Of a stretch of DNA of 64,000 nt, positions 28,157-37,396 are shown piece by piece; positions within the stretch are counted from its first letter, which is position 1; each line of letters starts with the position of its first letter. This stretch comes from Corynebacterium kroppenstedtii DSM 44385 (GTDB lineage Bacteria > Actinomycetota > Actinomycetes > Mycobacteriales > Mycobacteriaceae): positions 248,001-312,000 of the forward strand of contig NC_012704.1 in the NCBI RefSeq assembly GCF_000023145.1, read 5' to 3'. A program made the position numbers and the translations under genes. A model generated the notes under the pieces. It made no database searches. It saw only the letters and a program-made list of their open reading frames with translations, and was not told where the DNA came from.

Positions 28157-29173
28157 ATGAGCGAGGAAGAGTCGCAGGTCAATAACCATCCTGTGGTGCA
28201 TCTCTCACACGGACCCTACGCTGCGGAAATCGCTACGTATGGGGGAGGGGTACGTTCCTTCACATACCGGGTTCTGCCCCTAATGGAGGGGTATCGCGAC
28301 GGTGAGTACCCGCCCTTGTCTGCGAACGTCGTGCTAGCTCCTTGGCCCAACCGAATCCGGGACGGGCGTTTCCACTTTCACGGTCAGTCGCACCAACTAT
28401 CGATCACCGAGCCGGACCGGAACAACGCCATTCACGGTTTCGTGAGCGATGCCGCGTGGGACGTGGTTGCACAATCTGATGACTCCGCTGCGGTCACACT
28501 GGCAACCACCATCGAGCCCCAGCAAGGATGGCCGTGGACGCTTCAGGTGACGTCGACCTATGAACTCTCTGATCAAGGGCTGACGTGTACTTGCGAGATC
28601 ACGCATCGTGCCGACGCTCCCGGGGCTGGTGCTGCGCCGGTGGCATACGGGTTCCATAGCTATCTCAGTGCTCTCGGAGCCCCGATCGATGAGTGCACGC
28701 TCGACATGTTCGTTCGCAGTCAACTTCCCCTGGATCCGGACAGGAAACTTCCCTCGGGCGACGTTATCGACGCCACCGCAGGGTCTCCGATCCACCGGAT
28801 TGAGCTTCGTGATCAGCTTCTCGACGACTGTTTCGGGCGAGAGGCTTTATCGGACAGCGCATCCCCAGATAAGGCGAGTGCTGAACCCCCATCTAATGAC
28901 GTCGCTCCTGATGTTCGTGCAGCGAGACTAGTCAATGGCGACGGCTGCGGGGTGGAAATGTGGGTCTCTCCACAGATCAAGTGGTTCCAGGTTTTTACCG
29001 CGGATCCATCGTGGGGCTATCCCTATCCCGGCCGAGGCCGCGCGTTGGCCGTCGAACCTATGACGGTGCCTCCCGATGCCTTCAACAGCGGGACGGATGT
29101 GGCGGAGATCGCGCCGGGCGATTCACTCGTCGTGAAGTGGCGTATCGGGTACGCGGAGCCATTAACCAGATAA
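28157..29173 (+). CDS. Aldose 1-epimerase family protein (GalM-like)
   Basis: This 338-residue beta-sandwich protein has VLAPWPNRIRDGRFHFHG and NAIHGFVSDAAWDVV, with the His of the NAIHG motif. AYGFHSYL supplies the second catalytic His region and ALAVEPMTVPPDAFNSG the general-base Glu. It interconverts alpha and beta anomers of galactose or glucose. RBS AAGGAG precedes ATG 28157. It opens a galactose operon: symporter, small membrane protein, galT and galK follow on the same strand. There is a 55-residue insertion rich in Asp, Pro and Ser near residue 235 that is unusual for the family. Confidence 0.88.
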   Translation: MSEEESQVNNHPVVHLSHGPYAAEIATYGGGVRSFTYRVLPLMEGYRDGEYPPLSANVVLAPWPNRIRDGRFHFHGQSHQLSITEPDRNNAIHGFVSDAAWDVVAQSDDSAAVTLATTIEPQQGWPWTLQVTSTYELSDQGLTCTCEITHRADAPGAGAAPVAYGFHSYLSALGAPIDECTLDMFVRSQLPLDPDRKLPSGDVIDATAGSPIHRIELRDQLLDDCFGREALSDSASPDKASAEPPSNDVAPDVRAARLVNGDGCGVEMWVSPQIKWFQVFTADPSWGYPYPGRGRALAVEPMTVPPDAFNSGTDVAEIAPGDSLVVKWRIGYAEPLTR

Positions 29174-29222
29174 CAGGCGTGAAAAATACATATCGATAAT
29201 TCAGAAAGAATAGGACACGCGC

Positions 29223-30884
29223 ATGGAGACTATGGTCGCGGCGGAATCTGTGCTCCGCCTTGATGCCAGTTGGGTGGATTACTCGCTGGTAGCGCTCTAC
29301 TTTGTTTTTGTTTTGGGAATCGGGTGGGCAGCCCGGGCGAGAGTATCGAGCTCGATCGATTTCTTCCTCTCTGGCCGAGGGCTGCCGTCCTGGGTGACAG
29401 GTTTGGCTTTTATTTCCGCCAACCTTGGTGCAGTTGAAATCATTGGCCACTCTGCCAACGGCGTCCAGTACGGCATGCAAACAATGCAGTATTTCTGGAT
29501 TGGCGCTGTTCCTGCCATGGTTTTCTTAGGCATCGTTATGATGCCTTTTTATTACGGCTCCAAAGTTCGTTCGGTCCCCGAATTCATGCTCAAACGGTTC
29601 GGGCCGACGGCACACTTGGTCAACGCCATATCGTTTGCCCTGGCTCAGCTTCTCATTGCCGGTGTTAACCTGCTGCTTTTGGCAAAAGTGGTCAATTCGC
29701 TTTTGGGATGGCCTCTGTGGGTTACCTTGCTGGTTGCGGCGGTCATCGTCCTGTCGTATATCACCTTGGGCGGTCTCTCCGCCGCAATTTATAATGAGGT
29801 CCTCCAATTCTTCGTCATTGTTGCGGCGCTCCTTCCTCTGACATTGATTGGTCTCCATCGTGTTGGCGGTTGGGGAGGATTGAAAGGTTCCCTGAACGCT
29901 GAATCTCATTTCCATACGTGGCCAGGACAGGACATTTCGGGGTTTGATAACCCGATAATTTCCGCAATTGGTATTGCGTTTGGTCTTGGTTTCGTGTTGT
30001 CCTTTGGTTATTGGACAACAAACTTCGTTGAGGTTCAGCGCGCGATGGCCTCGGAATCATTGAGCTCTGCACGGAAAACGCCGATTATCGGTGCATTTCC
30101 GAAGATGCTGATCCCCTTCGTTGTTGTTATCCCCGGTATGGTCGCCTCTGTTCTTGTTACGCCTATTAAAGATGAGACAGCGGAACCCAATGACGCCATC
30201 CTTTATTTGATGCGTGATTTATTGCCTAATGGTCTTTTAGGTGTCGCGATTGCTGGTCTTTTGGCTGCGTTTATGGCCGGTATGGCGGCAAACATTTCTG
30301 CATTTAATACCGTCATGAGTTACGACATCTGGCAGACATACGTGGTTAAAGATCGTGACGACGAGTACTACCTGAAGTTTGGGCGGATTGCGACGATTCT
30401 TGCTGCAGTGATCGCCGTGGGGACTGCATTGGTAGCAATGAACTTCGGCAATGTCATGGATTACCTACAAACGCTGTTTGGTTTCTTTAACGCTCCGCTG
30501 TTCGCCACCTTCATTTTGGGCATGTTCTGGAAACGCATGACACCCACCGCTGGTTGGGTAGGCCTAGTGACCGGTACTCTCGCCGCCGTCATCTTCTGGG
30601 GATTGTCGTTGGGGTCCGCTCCCGTGGTCAGCCTGCCTGGACAGGGAGTCGCATTCGTTGCCGCGTCGATTGCATTCGCGACGGATATTGTCGTATCGAT
30701 CCTTGTGACGATGGTGACAAAGCCGAAACCGGATGAAGAATTAGTGGGCTTTGTCCGTTCTGTCACGCCGAAAGCCCAATTGGTGGACACCACGGAAGCA
30801 GAACAGCCGTGGTATCACCGGACCGTCCCATTGGGGATAGTGTGCTTGGTTTTGGTCATCGCTCTGAACATCGCATTCGCATAA
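29223..30884 (+). CDS. Sodium:solute symporter, probably for galactose
   Basis: This SSS-family (SLC5-like) transporter has 553 residues and about 14 membrane helices. FFLSGRGLPSWVTGLAFISA is the conserved helix-1 region, EIIGHSANGVQYGM follows, and GIAFGLGFVLSFGYWTTNFV and AGLLAAFMAGMAANISAFNT include the sodium-site serines and small residues. Placement between galM and galT/galK makes galactose the likely substrate, imported with sodium. The C-terminus has an extra helix after an extramembrane loop (KPKPDEELVGFVRSVTPK). ATG 29223 or the in-frame Met four residues later could start it. Confidence 0.87.
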   Translation: METMVAAESVLRLDASWVDYSLVALYFVFVLGIGWAARARVSSSIDFFLSGRGLPSWVTGLAFISANLGAVEIIGHSANGVQYGMQTMQYFWIGAVPAMVFLGIVMMPFYYGSKVRSVPEFMLKRFGPTAHLVNAISFALAQLLIAGVNLLLLAKVVNSLLGWPLWVTLLVAAVIVLSYITLGGLSAAIYNEVLQFFVIVAALLPLTLIGLHRVGGWGGLKGSLNAESHFHTWPGQDISGFDNPIISAIGIAFGLGFVLSFGYWTTNFVEVQRAMASESLSSARKTPIIGAFPKMLIPFVVVIPGMVASVLVTPIKDETAEPNDAILYLMRDLLPNGLLGVAIAGLLAAFMAGMAANISAFNTVMSYDIWQTYVVKDRDDEYYLKFGRIATILAAVIAVGTALVAMNFGNVMDYLQTLFGFFNAPLFATFILGMFWKRMTPTAGWVGLVTGTLAAVIFWGLSLGSAPVVSLPGQGVAFVAASIAFATDIVVSILVTMVTKPKPDEELVGFVRSVTPKAQLVDTTEAEQPWYHRTVPLGIVCLVLVIALNIAFA

Positions 30885-30986
30885 TCGAGGAACGTGATGT
30901 GCGAATGATGACAACGATGTCGTGCCGAACGATAAGCAAAATAACTAGTTATAGCTGGACGAGAAATAAGAAAGGCGCTAAATACG

Positions 30987-31289
30987 ATGACTGAGCACAC
31001 ATCAACTCCCGCGAGCGCACCGGAGAAACACAAGGCTGGAGCTTTTGATATCCGGACTGTGATCGCGATTTTGTTGGGGATATACGGCCTTGTTCTTGTG
31101 ATCTGTAGTTTTGCACTCGATCCAGGCACGAACCCAGATACCGGAGCATCAAAATCCGCAACAGACAATTTATGGGTCGGAATTGGGTTGCTTGTCGTTG
31201 CCGGTGTTTTTGTGGCGTGGGCAAAACTCAAACCCATCATTGTCGACGAATCAAAGATTGTTCACGACGACGAACCCGGCGTCGGGTAA
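30987..31289 (+). CDS. Small two-helix membrane protein in the galactose operon
   Basis: This 100-residue protein has two hydrophobic helices: VIAILLGIYGLVLVICSFAL, then (after a short Asp/Thr-rich loop) WVGIGLLVVAGVFVAWAKL. The N-terminus is polar and the C-terminus acidic (ESKIVHDDEPG). An AAAGG-type site precedes the ATG. I recognise no functional domain. It lies between the sodium symporter and galT, so it could be an accessory subunit of the transporter; that is inference from position only. Confidence 0.65.
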   Translation: MTEHTSTPASAPEKHKAGAFDIRTVIAILLGIYGLVLVICSFALDPGTNPDTGASKSATDNLWVGIGLLVVAGVFVAWAKLKPIIVDESKIVHDDEPGVG

Positions 31290-31341
31290 CGGTGATTCTC
31301 CGGTTAAATAGTGACTTGTACTAGCTGATTCGGAACATGTG

Positions 31342-32574
31342 ATGGACTCAGAACAGCAAATGAATTCCGTAAGTGGTGAAAGATTGAATAAGAATTCGGA
31401 TCATCCGTATTCAGTAACGTCGATGACGCTGGCTGACGGAAGGGAACTGATTTATTTTGACGATGACCCGGAGGTCCTCAACGGGTCTGTGAAACGCACC
31501 CTGACAGATTCACGCGAATTGCCGCGCGCGAAAACCGATTCGGAAATTCGGCGTGATCCGCTCTCAGGGGAGTGGGTCGCCTACGCGAGCCACCGCATGA
31601 ATAGAACATTCATGCCGCCCGCTAATGAAGATCCCCTGGCGCCCACCATTCCGGATCATCTGCCCACAGAGATTCCGTCGCCGGATTATGACGTCGTCGT
31701 CTTTGAAAATCGGTTCCCCTCGTTCAGTATGCACATGTCCCGGACGCCGAGCACCGAGGGAAATGATGGGGGAGTAGAGCAGCTCAGTGCCGACGATGAC
31801 GCGCTCTTGGATAACGGAATGGTTCCCCACCGTCCTGCTGTAGCACGATGCGAAGTCATTTGTTTTACGCCGGACATTTCGGGTTCTTTTAAGGACTTAC
31901 CTGTTAGCAGAATCCGAACGGTTATCGAAGCATGGGCACATCGGACGAAAGCCTTATCTGCAATTCCAGAAGTTCGGCACGTCTATCCGTTTGAAAACCG
32001 TGGTGAAGAAATTGGGGTGACGCTGCAGCACCCTCACGGGCAGATTTATTCCTACCCGGAAATTCCACCGCGTATTCGGAATATCGTTCACTCGTCCAAG
32101 GAATACCGTGAAGAAAACGGTAGTGATCTGTTCGATGATCTTCTCTCCGCTGAACTGGAAGAGGGAACCAGAATTATTGATCGCACCGATCATTTCGTCG
32201 TTTTCGTTCCTGCGGCCGCGAAATGGCCATTAGAGGTCATGGTCATGCCACTGCGTTCCGTACCAGATTTCGACGCATTATCCCAGGAAGAGCGCGCAGA
32301 TCTCGCACCGTTGTTGAAGAAGCTCTACACCGCCGTCGATAAGTTTTTCGATGGAGTTGAGCGAACACCATATATCGCGTCTTGGAATCAAGCGCCCACC
32401 GTGCCGGAGGATCGTGATTATGTTCGGCTCCACCTTCAATTGTTCTCCCTCATGCGGTCGCCACATAGGCTGAAATATTTGGCGGGCTCCGAATCCGGAA
32501 TGGGATTCTGGATTAACGACACCACCCCCGAACGCATTGCTCAACGATTTAGAGAAATATGGGACGACAAATAA
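31342..32574 (+). CDS. galT: Galactose-1-phosphate uridylyltransferase
   Basis: The protein is 410 residues from ATG 31342 (an adjacent GTG at 31339 would add one). SGEWVAYASHRMNRTF is the N-terminal zinc/nucleotide region, VIENRFPS is represented by VVVFENRFPSFSMH, and the catalytic His motif is VTLQHPHGQIYSYPEIPP (HPHGQ). It transfers UMP from UDP-glucose to galactose-1-phosphate through a uridylyl-histidine. The stop codon overlaps the galK start (TAATG at 32572-32576), showing tight coupling. galE is not in this window, so the Leloir pathway is completed elsewhere. Confidence 0.96.
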   Translation: MDSEQQMNSVSGERLNKNSDHPYSVTSMTLADGRELIYFDDDPEVLNGSVKRTLTDSRELPRAKTDSEIRRDPLSGEWVAYASHRMNRTFMPPANEDPLAPTIPDHLPTEIPSPDYDVVVFENRFPSFSMHMSRTPSTEGNDGGVEQLSADDDALLDNGMVPHRPAVARCEVICFTPDISGSFKDLPVSRIRTVIEAWAHRTKALSAIPEVRHVYPFENRGEEIGVTLQHPHGQIYSYPEIPPRIRNIVHSSKEYREENGSDLFDDLLSAELEEGTRIIDRTDHFVVFVPAAAKWPLEVMVMPLRSVPDFDALSQEERADLAPLLKKLYTAVDKFFDGVERTPYIASWNQAPTVPEDRDYVRLHLQLFSLMRSPHRLKYLAGSESGMGFWINDTTPERIAQRFREIWDDK

Positions 32575-33950
32575 TGACAGATTCGCACGCGGAGCCAAAA
32601 GACCAATCGCAGGCAAAAACCTCACGCACGCCACATGATCCCGAGGCAATCCGGTGGGCCGAGGCCCGCAGCGATCAACAACTTATTGCCGACGCCACGA
32701 CATTGTTTACCGAGACGTTCGGGGGCACGCCCGATGGCGTGTGGGCTGCTCCTGGCCGCGTGAACCTCATTGGTGATCACGTCGATTACGCAGGTGGAGT
32801 GTCCATTCCCTTCGCATTGCCACATGTCACCACCGTCGCGGCGCGTCGACGCACCGACGACACCATCTCGATTGTTTCTCTTCCGCCGGGCGCCGCAACG
32901 GAATCCGGAGATGCCGTAACGGGGGTAGAGGATAATAGTTCCTCGCCCACCCATCCCGAGGCGCTCCGCACCACCGTGGAACTCGCGGATATCGGCCTAG
33001 GTCATCCCGCCGATTGGTCCGGTTACGTTGCGGGACCTATATGGGCTGGCCACCAGAATGGCGTGATATCTTCATCCAACCAGCATGACAATGGGTTGGA
33101 CCTCGCCATCATTTCCGATGTTCCGCTGGGATCAGGTCTCTCAAGCTCGGCGGCTTTAGAGTGCTCCGTCGCACTAGCCGCCCGTGAGCTCGCCGCTCCA
33201 GGGCAGCCCCTCGACCAGGCGGCCTACCAACTCCTCATCGATGCCGCGATCCGCGCAGAAAATGACGTCGTCGGAGCGTCGACAGGCGGGCTAGACCAGC
33301 GCAGTTCCCTCCTAGCGACAGCAGGCCACGCCTTAGCCATTGACTTCCGCACCAACGTCGTCAATCAAGTCGCGTGCGACGTCGAATCCGATGGGCTCGC
33401 GTTCTTGGTAGCCGACACCAACGCGCCCCACTCGCTGTCCGACGGACAATATGCCTCGCGACGAGGCGTTATCGACGGCGTCACGTCCCACGCCGGTGCG
33501 TCCACTCTCCTCGACATCGACGATCCCATCGCCGCCGCAACCTCCTGGGCGGACACCGATGAATCCACGGTCACGCCCGACGTTGCACGCGTGCGCGTCC
33601 AACACGTCATCGACGAAACCGCCCGCACCCGGCGCGCCCAAGATGCTCTGAACAGCAAGAACTGGAAAGAATTCGGGCGGCTCATGAACGAGAGCCACGA
33701 ATCCCTCCGCGACCTCTACGACGTATCCACGCCGGAACTGAATTCCGCCCGCGATGCTGCCCTCGACGCAGGTGCCGTCGGCGCCCGCATGACCGGCGGG
33801 GGATTCGGCGGAAGCATCATCGCGCTCGTCCCCACGGACCGCATCACCGCGGTTGCGCAGGAAATTCACCAGCGCACCGTCGATAAGAAATTACCGAACC
33901 CCACATTCTTGGCAATCACCCCGGCGGCGGGTGCTCGGCGGCTGGTGTAA
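32574..33950 (+). CDS. galK: Galactokinase
   Basis: This 458-residue GHMP kinase has the galactokinase signature APGRVNLIGDHVDYAGG and the ATP loop DVPLGSGLSSSAALECSVAL. The C-terminal motif is GARMTGGGFGGSIIALVPTD. It makes galactose-1-phosphate for GalT. The start is set at ATG 32574, which overlaps the galT stop; an ATG five codons upstream lies inside galT. The protein is a little longer than usual because of a 40-residue Ser/Thr/Asp-rich insert around residue 110-150. The stop is 28 bases before glf. Confidence 0.95.
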   Translation: MTDSHAEPKDQSQAKTSRTPHDPEAIRWAEARSDQQLIADATTLFTETFGGTPDGVWAAPGRVNLIGDHVDYAGGVSIPFALPHVTTVAARRRTDDTISIVSLPPGAATESGDAVTGVEDNSSSPTHPEALRTTVELADIGLGHPADWSGYVAGPIWAGHQNGVISSSNQHDNGLDLAIISDVPLGSGLSSSAALECSVALAARELAAPGQPLDQAAYQLLIDAAIRAENDVVGASTGGLDQRSSLLATAGHALAIDFRTNVVNQVACDVESDGLAFLVADTNAPHSLSDGQYASRRGVIDGVTSHAGASTLLDIDDPIAAATSWADTDESTVTPDVARVRVQHVIDETARTRRAQDALNSKNWKEFGRLMNESHESLRDLYDVSTPELNSARDAALDAGAVGARMTGGGFGGSIIALVPTDRITAVAQEIHQRTVDKKLPNPTFLAITPAAGARRLV

Positions 33951-33969
33951 CCCGGCGAACGAAAGATAA

Positions 33970-35178
<1,209 letters not shown>

Positions 35179-35199
35179 GGGAGCCCGAGGATAAAAGTC

Positions 35200-35240
35200 A
35201 TCGGGCGGCGACCGGGTACATTCCCAGTGCGCCGCCCGAT
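35200..35240. terminator. Bidirectional terminator between glf and betA
   Basis: ATCGGGCGGCG (35200-35210) pairs perfectly with CGCCGCCCGAT (35230-35240) around a 19-base loop, between convergent genes. It is AT-rich outside the stem. Confidence 0.75.
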
Positions 35241-35287
35241 AAATCTCAGTCTAGCTGTCTATGCAGCTACCCACGTAGCCCAGCTGC

Positions 35288-37060
35288 CTACTTCTCCTGC
35301 TCCGGCGGATTGAGCGGATCACCACGCTTGACGTGGTAGAACGGCGTCTCATCAGCGGCAAGAGGAGTCTTCCCGGCAATAATATCCGACGCCTTTTCAG
35401 CGATCATCATCGTCGGCGCGTAGATATTGCCATTCGGAATCGACGGCATGACGGAAGCGTCGACAACATAAAGACCATCGGTGCCGTGAATCTGCATGGT
35501 AGAGGGATCGACCACCGACATCGGGTCGCTCTCCGGCCCCATTGCGCAGGTGCAGGACGGGTGTAGCGCGGTCTCAGCGTCATCCCGAACCCACTCGAGG
35601 ATCTCCTCATCGGTCTGCACCGCAGAGCCGGGGGAAATCTCCCCGTCGGTGTATTCCTTCATCGCCGGGGTATCCAGCAGTTTGCGTGACACCTTGATAG
35701 CTTCAACCCACTCGCGTCGGTCCTGCTCCGTCGACAAGTAGTTGAACAAAATGTCCGGCTTGGTATCCACCGTCGGCGCAGTGATACGCACATACCCGCG
35801 CGCATCCGAGTACATCGGGCCAACGTGGAACTGGAATCCGTCGTCACCCTCCGGCTTGGTGCCGTCATAACGCATAGCCAGGGGCAGGAAGTGGAACATG
35901 AGGTTCGGGTAGTCCTCGTTCTCGTTCGAGCGCGCGAACCCGCCAGCTTCGAAATGCGACGTAGCCACGGGGCCCTTATGCGTCGTCAACCACTGCAAAC
36001 CCAGCATCGGCCACCGCCACTTATCCAAGTAGCGCTGAGCAGAGACAGGCTTGGTGCAGTTGTACTGGACATACACCTCAAGGTGGTCCTGCAAATTCTC
36101 GCCGACACCCGGCAAATCCTTGACGACGTTGACGCCAACCTTGTTCAGCAGATCCTTATTGCCGACGCCGGACACCTGCAGAAGCTGCGGCGAATTGATT
36201 GCCCCGCCACACAGGATCACTTTGTCCGCGCGGACCTGGTGAGTGCGGCCATGCCAGTAGTACTCGACGCCCACGGCCTTCGTCCCCTCGAAGAGAATGC
36301 GGCGAACGTTCGCACGGGTACGGAGCTCCAAGTTCTCGCGATCCAGGACGGGGTGAAGGTACGCGCGGGCCGCGGACAGGCGACGACCGCGATCAATATT
36401 CGCGTCGAACGGGCCGAAGCCTTCCTGGCGGTACCCGTTCACATCCGGCGTGTAGTTATAGCCCGCCTGCTCGATGGACTTGAAGAACGCCTTGAACAGG
36501 GGCGATGTTGCCGGGCCGCGCTTCATGCGCAGGGGGCCATTGTGCCCACGGAGGGGATCGTCATCGGGGGAGCCCAACGCCGTTTCCATCCGCTTGAAGT
36601 AGGGGAGGCAGTACTTCCAATCCCACTTCTCTAGCCCATCGCGCTTGCCCCACTTCTCATAATCCATCGGGTTGCCGCGCTGGAAAATTTGCCCGTTAAT
36701 CGACGACGAACCACCGACGACCTTGCCGCGGGCGTGGTAGATCCGGCGGCCATGCATCTCCGGCTCGGGGACGGACTCGTATTCCCAGTCGTAATGCTTA
36801 TTGCCGATGGGGAAAGAGAATGCGGACGGCATGTGGATGTAGAGATCCCAGAGGGAGTCATTCCTCCCTGCCTCCAGCACCATGACCGACGTCGAAAAGT
36901 CTGATGACAGCCGGTTAGCCAACACTGAACCGGCGGAACCAGCGCCCACGATGACGACGTCGCGGTGTTCCACCGTTGAACCGGACTTGGGGAAAAGCTT
37001 GCCAATCTTTGAGCCAGCCGATGCGGCTGCGGACTCCAGCCGAGAAGCAAACGAACTCAC
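35288..37060 (-). CDS. betA: Choline dehydrogenase-type GMC oxidoreductase
   Basis: This 590-residue GMC flavoprotein has the FAD motif VVIVGAGSAGSVLANRLSSD near residue 35. GKVVGGSSSINGQIFQRGNP is the first GMC signature, ILCGGAINSPQLLQVSGVG the second, and ETALHPSCTCAMGPESDPMS is the catalytic His region as in BetA. The last segment VVDASVMPSIPNGNIYAPTM closes the FAD site. It oxidises choline to betaine aldehyde. The GTG start has an excellent AAGGAGG eight bases upstream. It is divergent from betT-betB, so the three form one choline-to-glycine-betaine module. A related alcohol dehydrogenase of the GMC family is a less likely reading. Confidence 0.9.
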   Translation of the reverse strand: MSSFASRLESAAASAGSKIGKLFPKSGSTVEHRDVVIVGAGSAGSVLANRLSSDFSTSVMVLEAGRNDSLWDLYIHMPSAFSFPIGNKHYDWEYESVPEPEMHGRRIYHARGKVVGGSSSINGQIFQRGNPMDYEKWGKRDGLEKWDWKYCLPYFKRMETALGSPDDDPLRGHNGPLRMKRGPATSPLFKAFFKSIEQAGYNYTPDVNGYRQEGFGPFDANIDRGRRLSAARAYLHPVLDRENLELRTRANVRRILFEGTKAVGVEYYWHGRTHQVRADKVILCGGAINSPQLLQVSGVGNKDLLNKVGVNVVKDLPGVGENLQDHLEVYVQYNCTKPVSAQRYLDKWRWPMLGLQWLTTHKGPVATSHFEAGGFARSNENEDYPNLMFHFLPLAMRYDGTKPEGDDGFQFHVGPMYSDARGYVRITAPTVDTKPDILFNYLSTEQDRREWVEAIKVSRKLLDTPAMKEYTDGEISPGSAVQTDEEILEWVRDDAETALHPSCTCAMGPESDPMSVVDPSTMQIHGTDGLYVVDASVMPSIPNGNIYAPTMMIAEKASDIIAGKTPLAADETPFYHVKRGDPLNPPEQEK

Positions 37061-37356
37061 GTAGAGATCCTCCTTGCCTAGAATGCATACGTAGGGCGCC
37101 GATGCGGCGCGTGATGGACATGGACATCGGGAACCATGGCAGCAAAAATAGCGCGGTAGAAATAGTGCAGCTTATTTTCGCGCACATTTTGGCCGTGAAT
37201 CCCATTGATAATGAGTGATCAGATTATCAAAAATAGACGAAAAAACCAAGTTGAAAATGTGTATTTAATACCCTGAAAAAGCGTTTGAACAGTAGCTATG
37301 CATATTGTGAAAACTCTTTTGAAATGTGACCGACTACATTTTCTATCTAAATTGTT

Positions 37357-37362
37357 TATACT
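37357..37362 (+). promoter_or_regulatory. Candidate -10 element of betT-betB
   Basis: TATACT, 35 bases upstream of ATG 37397 in an AT-rich divergent intergenic region (37061-37396). The -35 is weak. AAGGAAG precedes the ATG. No BetI-type operator palindrome is evident in this region. Confidence 0.45.
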
Positions 37363-37396
37363 CATACGGTCCCAGAAAAACTGAAGGAAGAGACGC

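Noticed and set aside
35825-36634. A 269-codon plus-strand frame inside betA
   Set aside because: Antisense to GMC oxidoreductase signatures; composition is typical of a shadow frame.
37280-37335. GlxR-type site upstream of betT
   Set aside because: TGTGA-like half-sites occur (near 37298 and 37325) but they lie in the same orientation and do not form the expected inverted pair.
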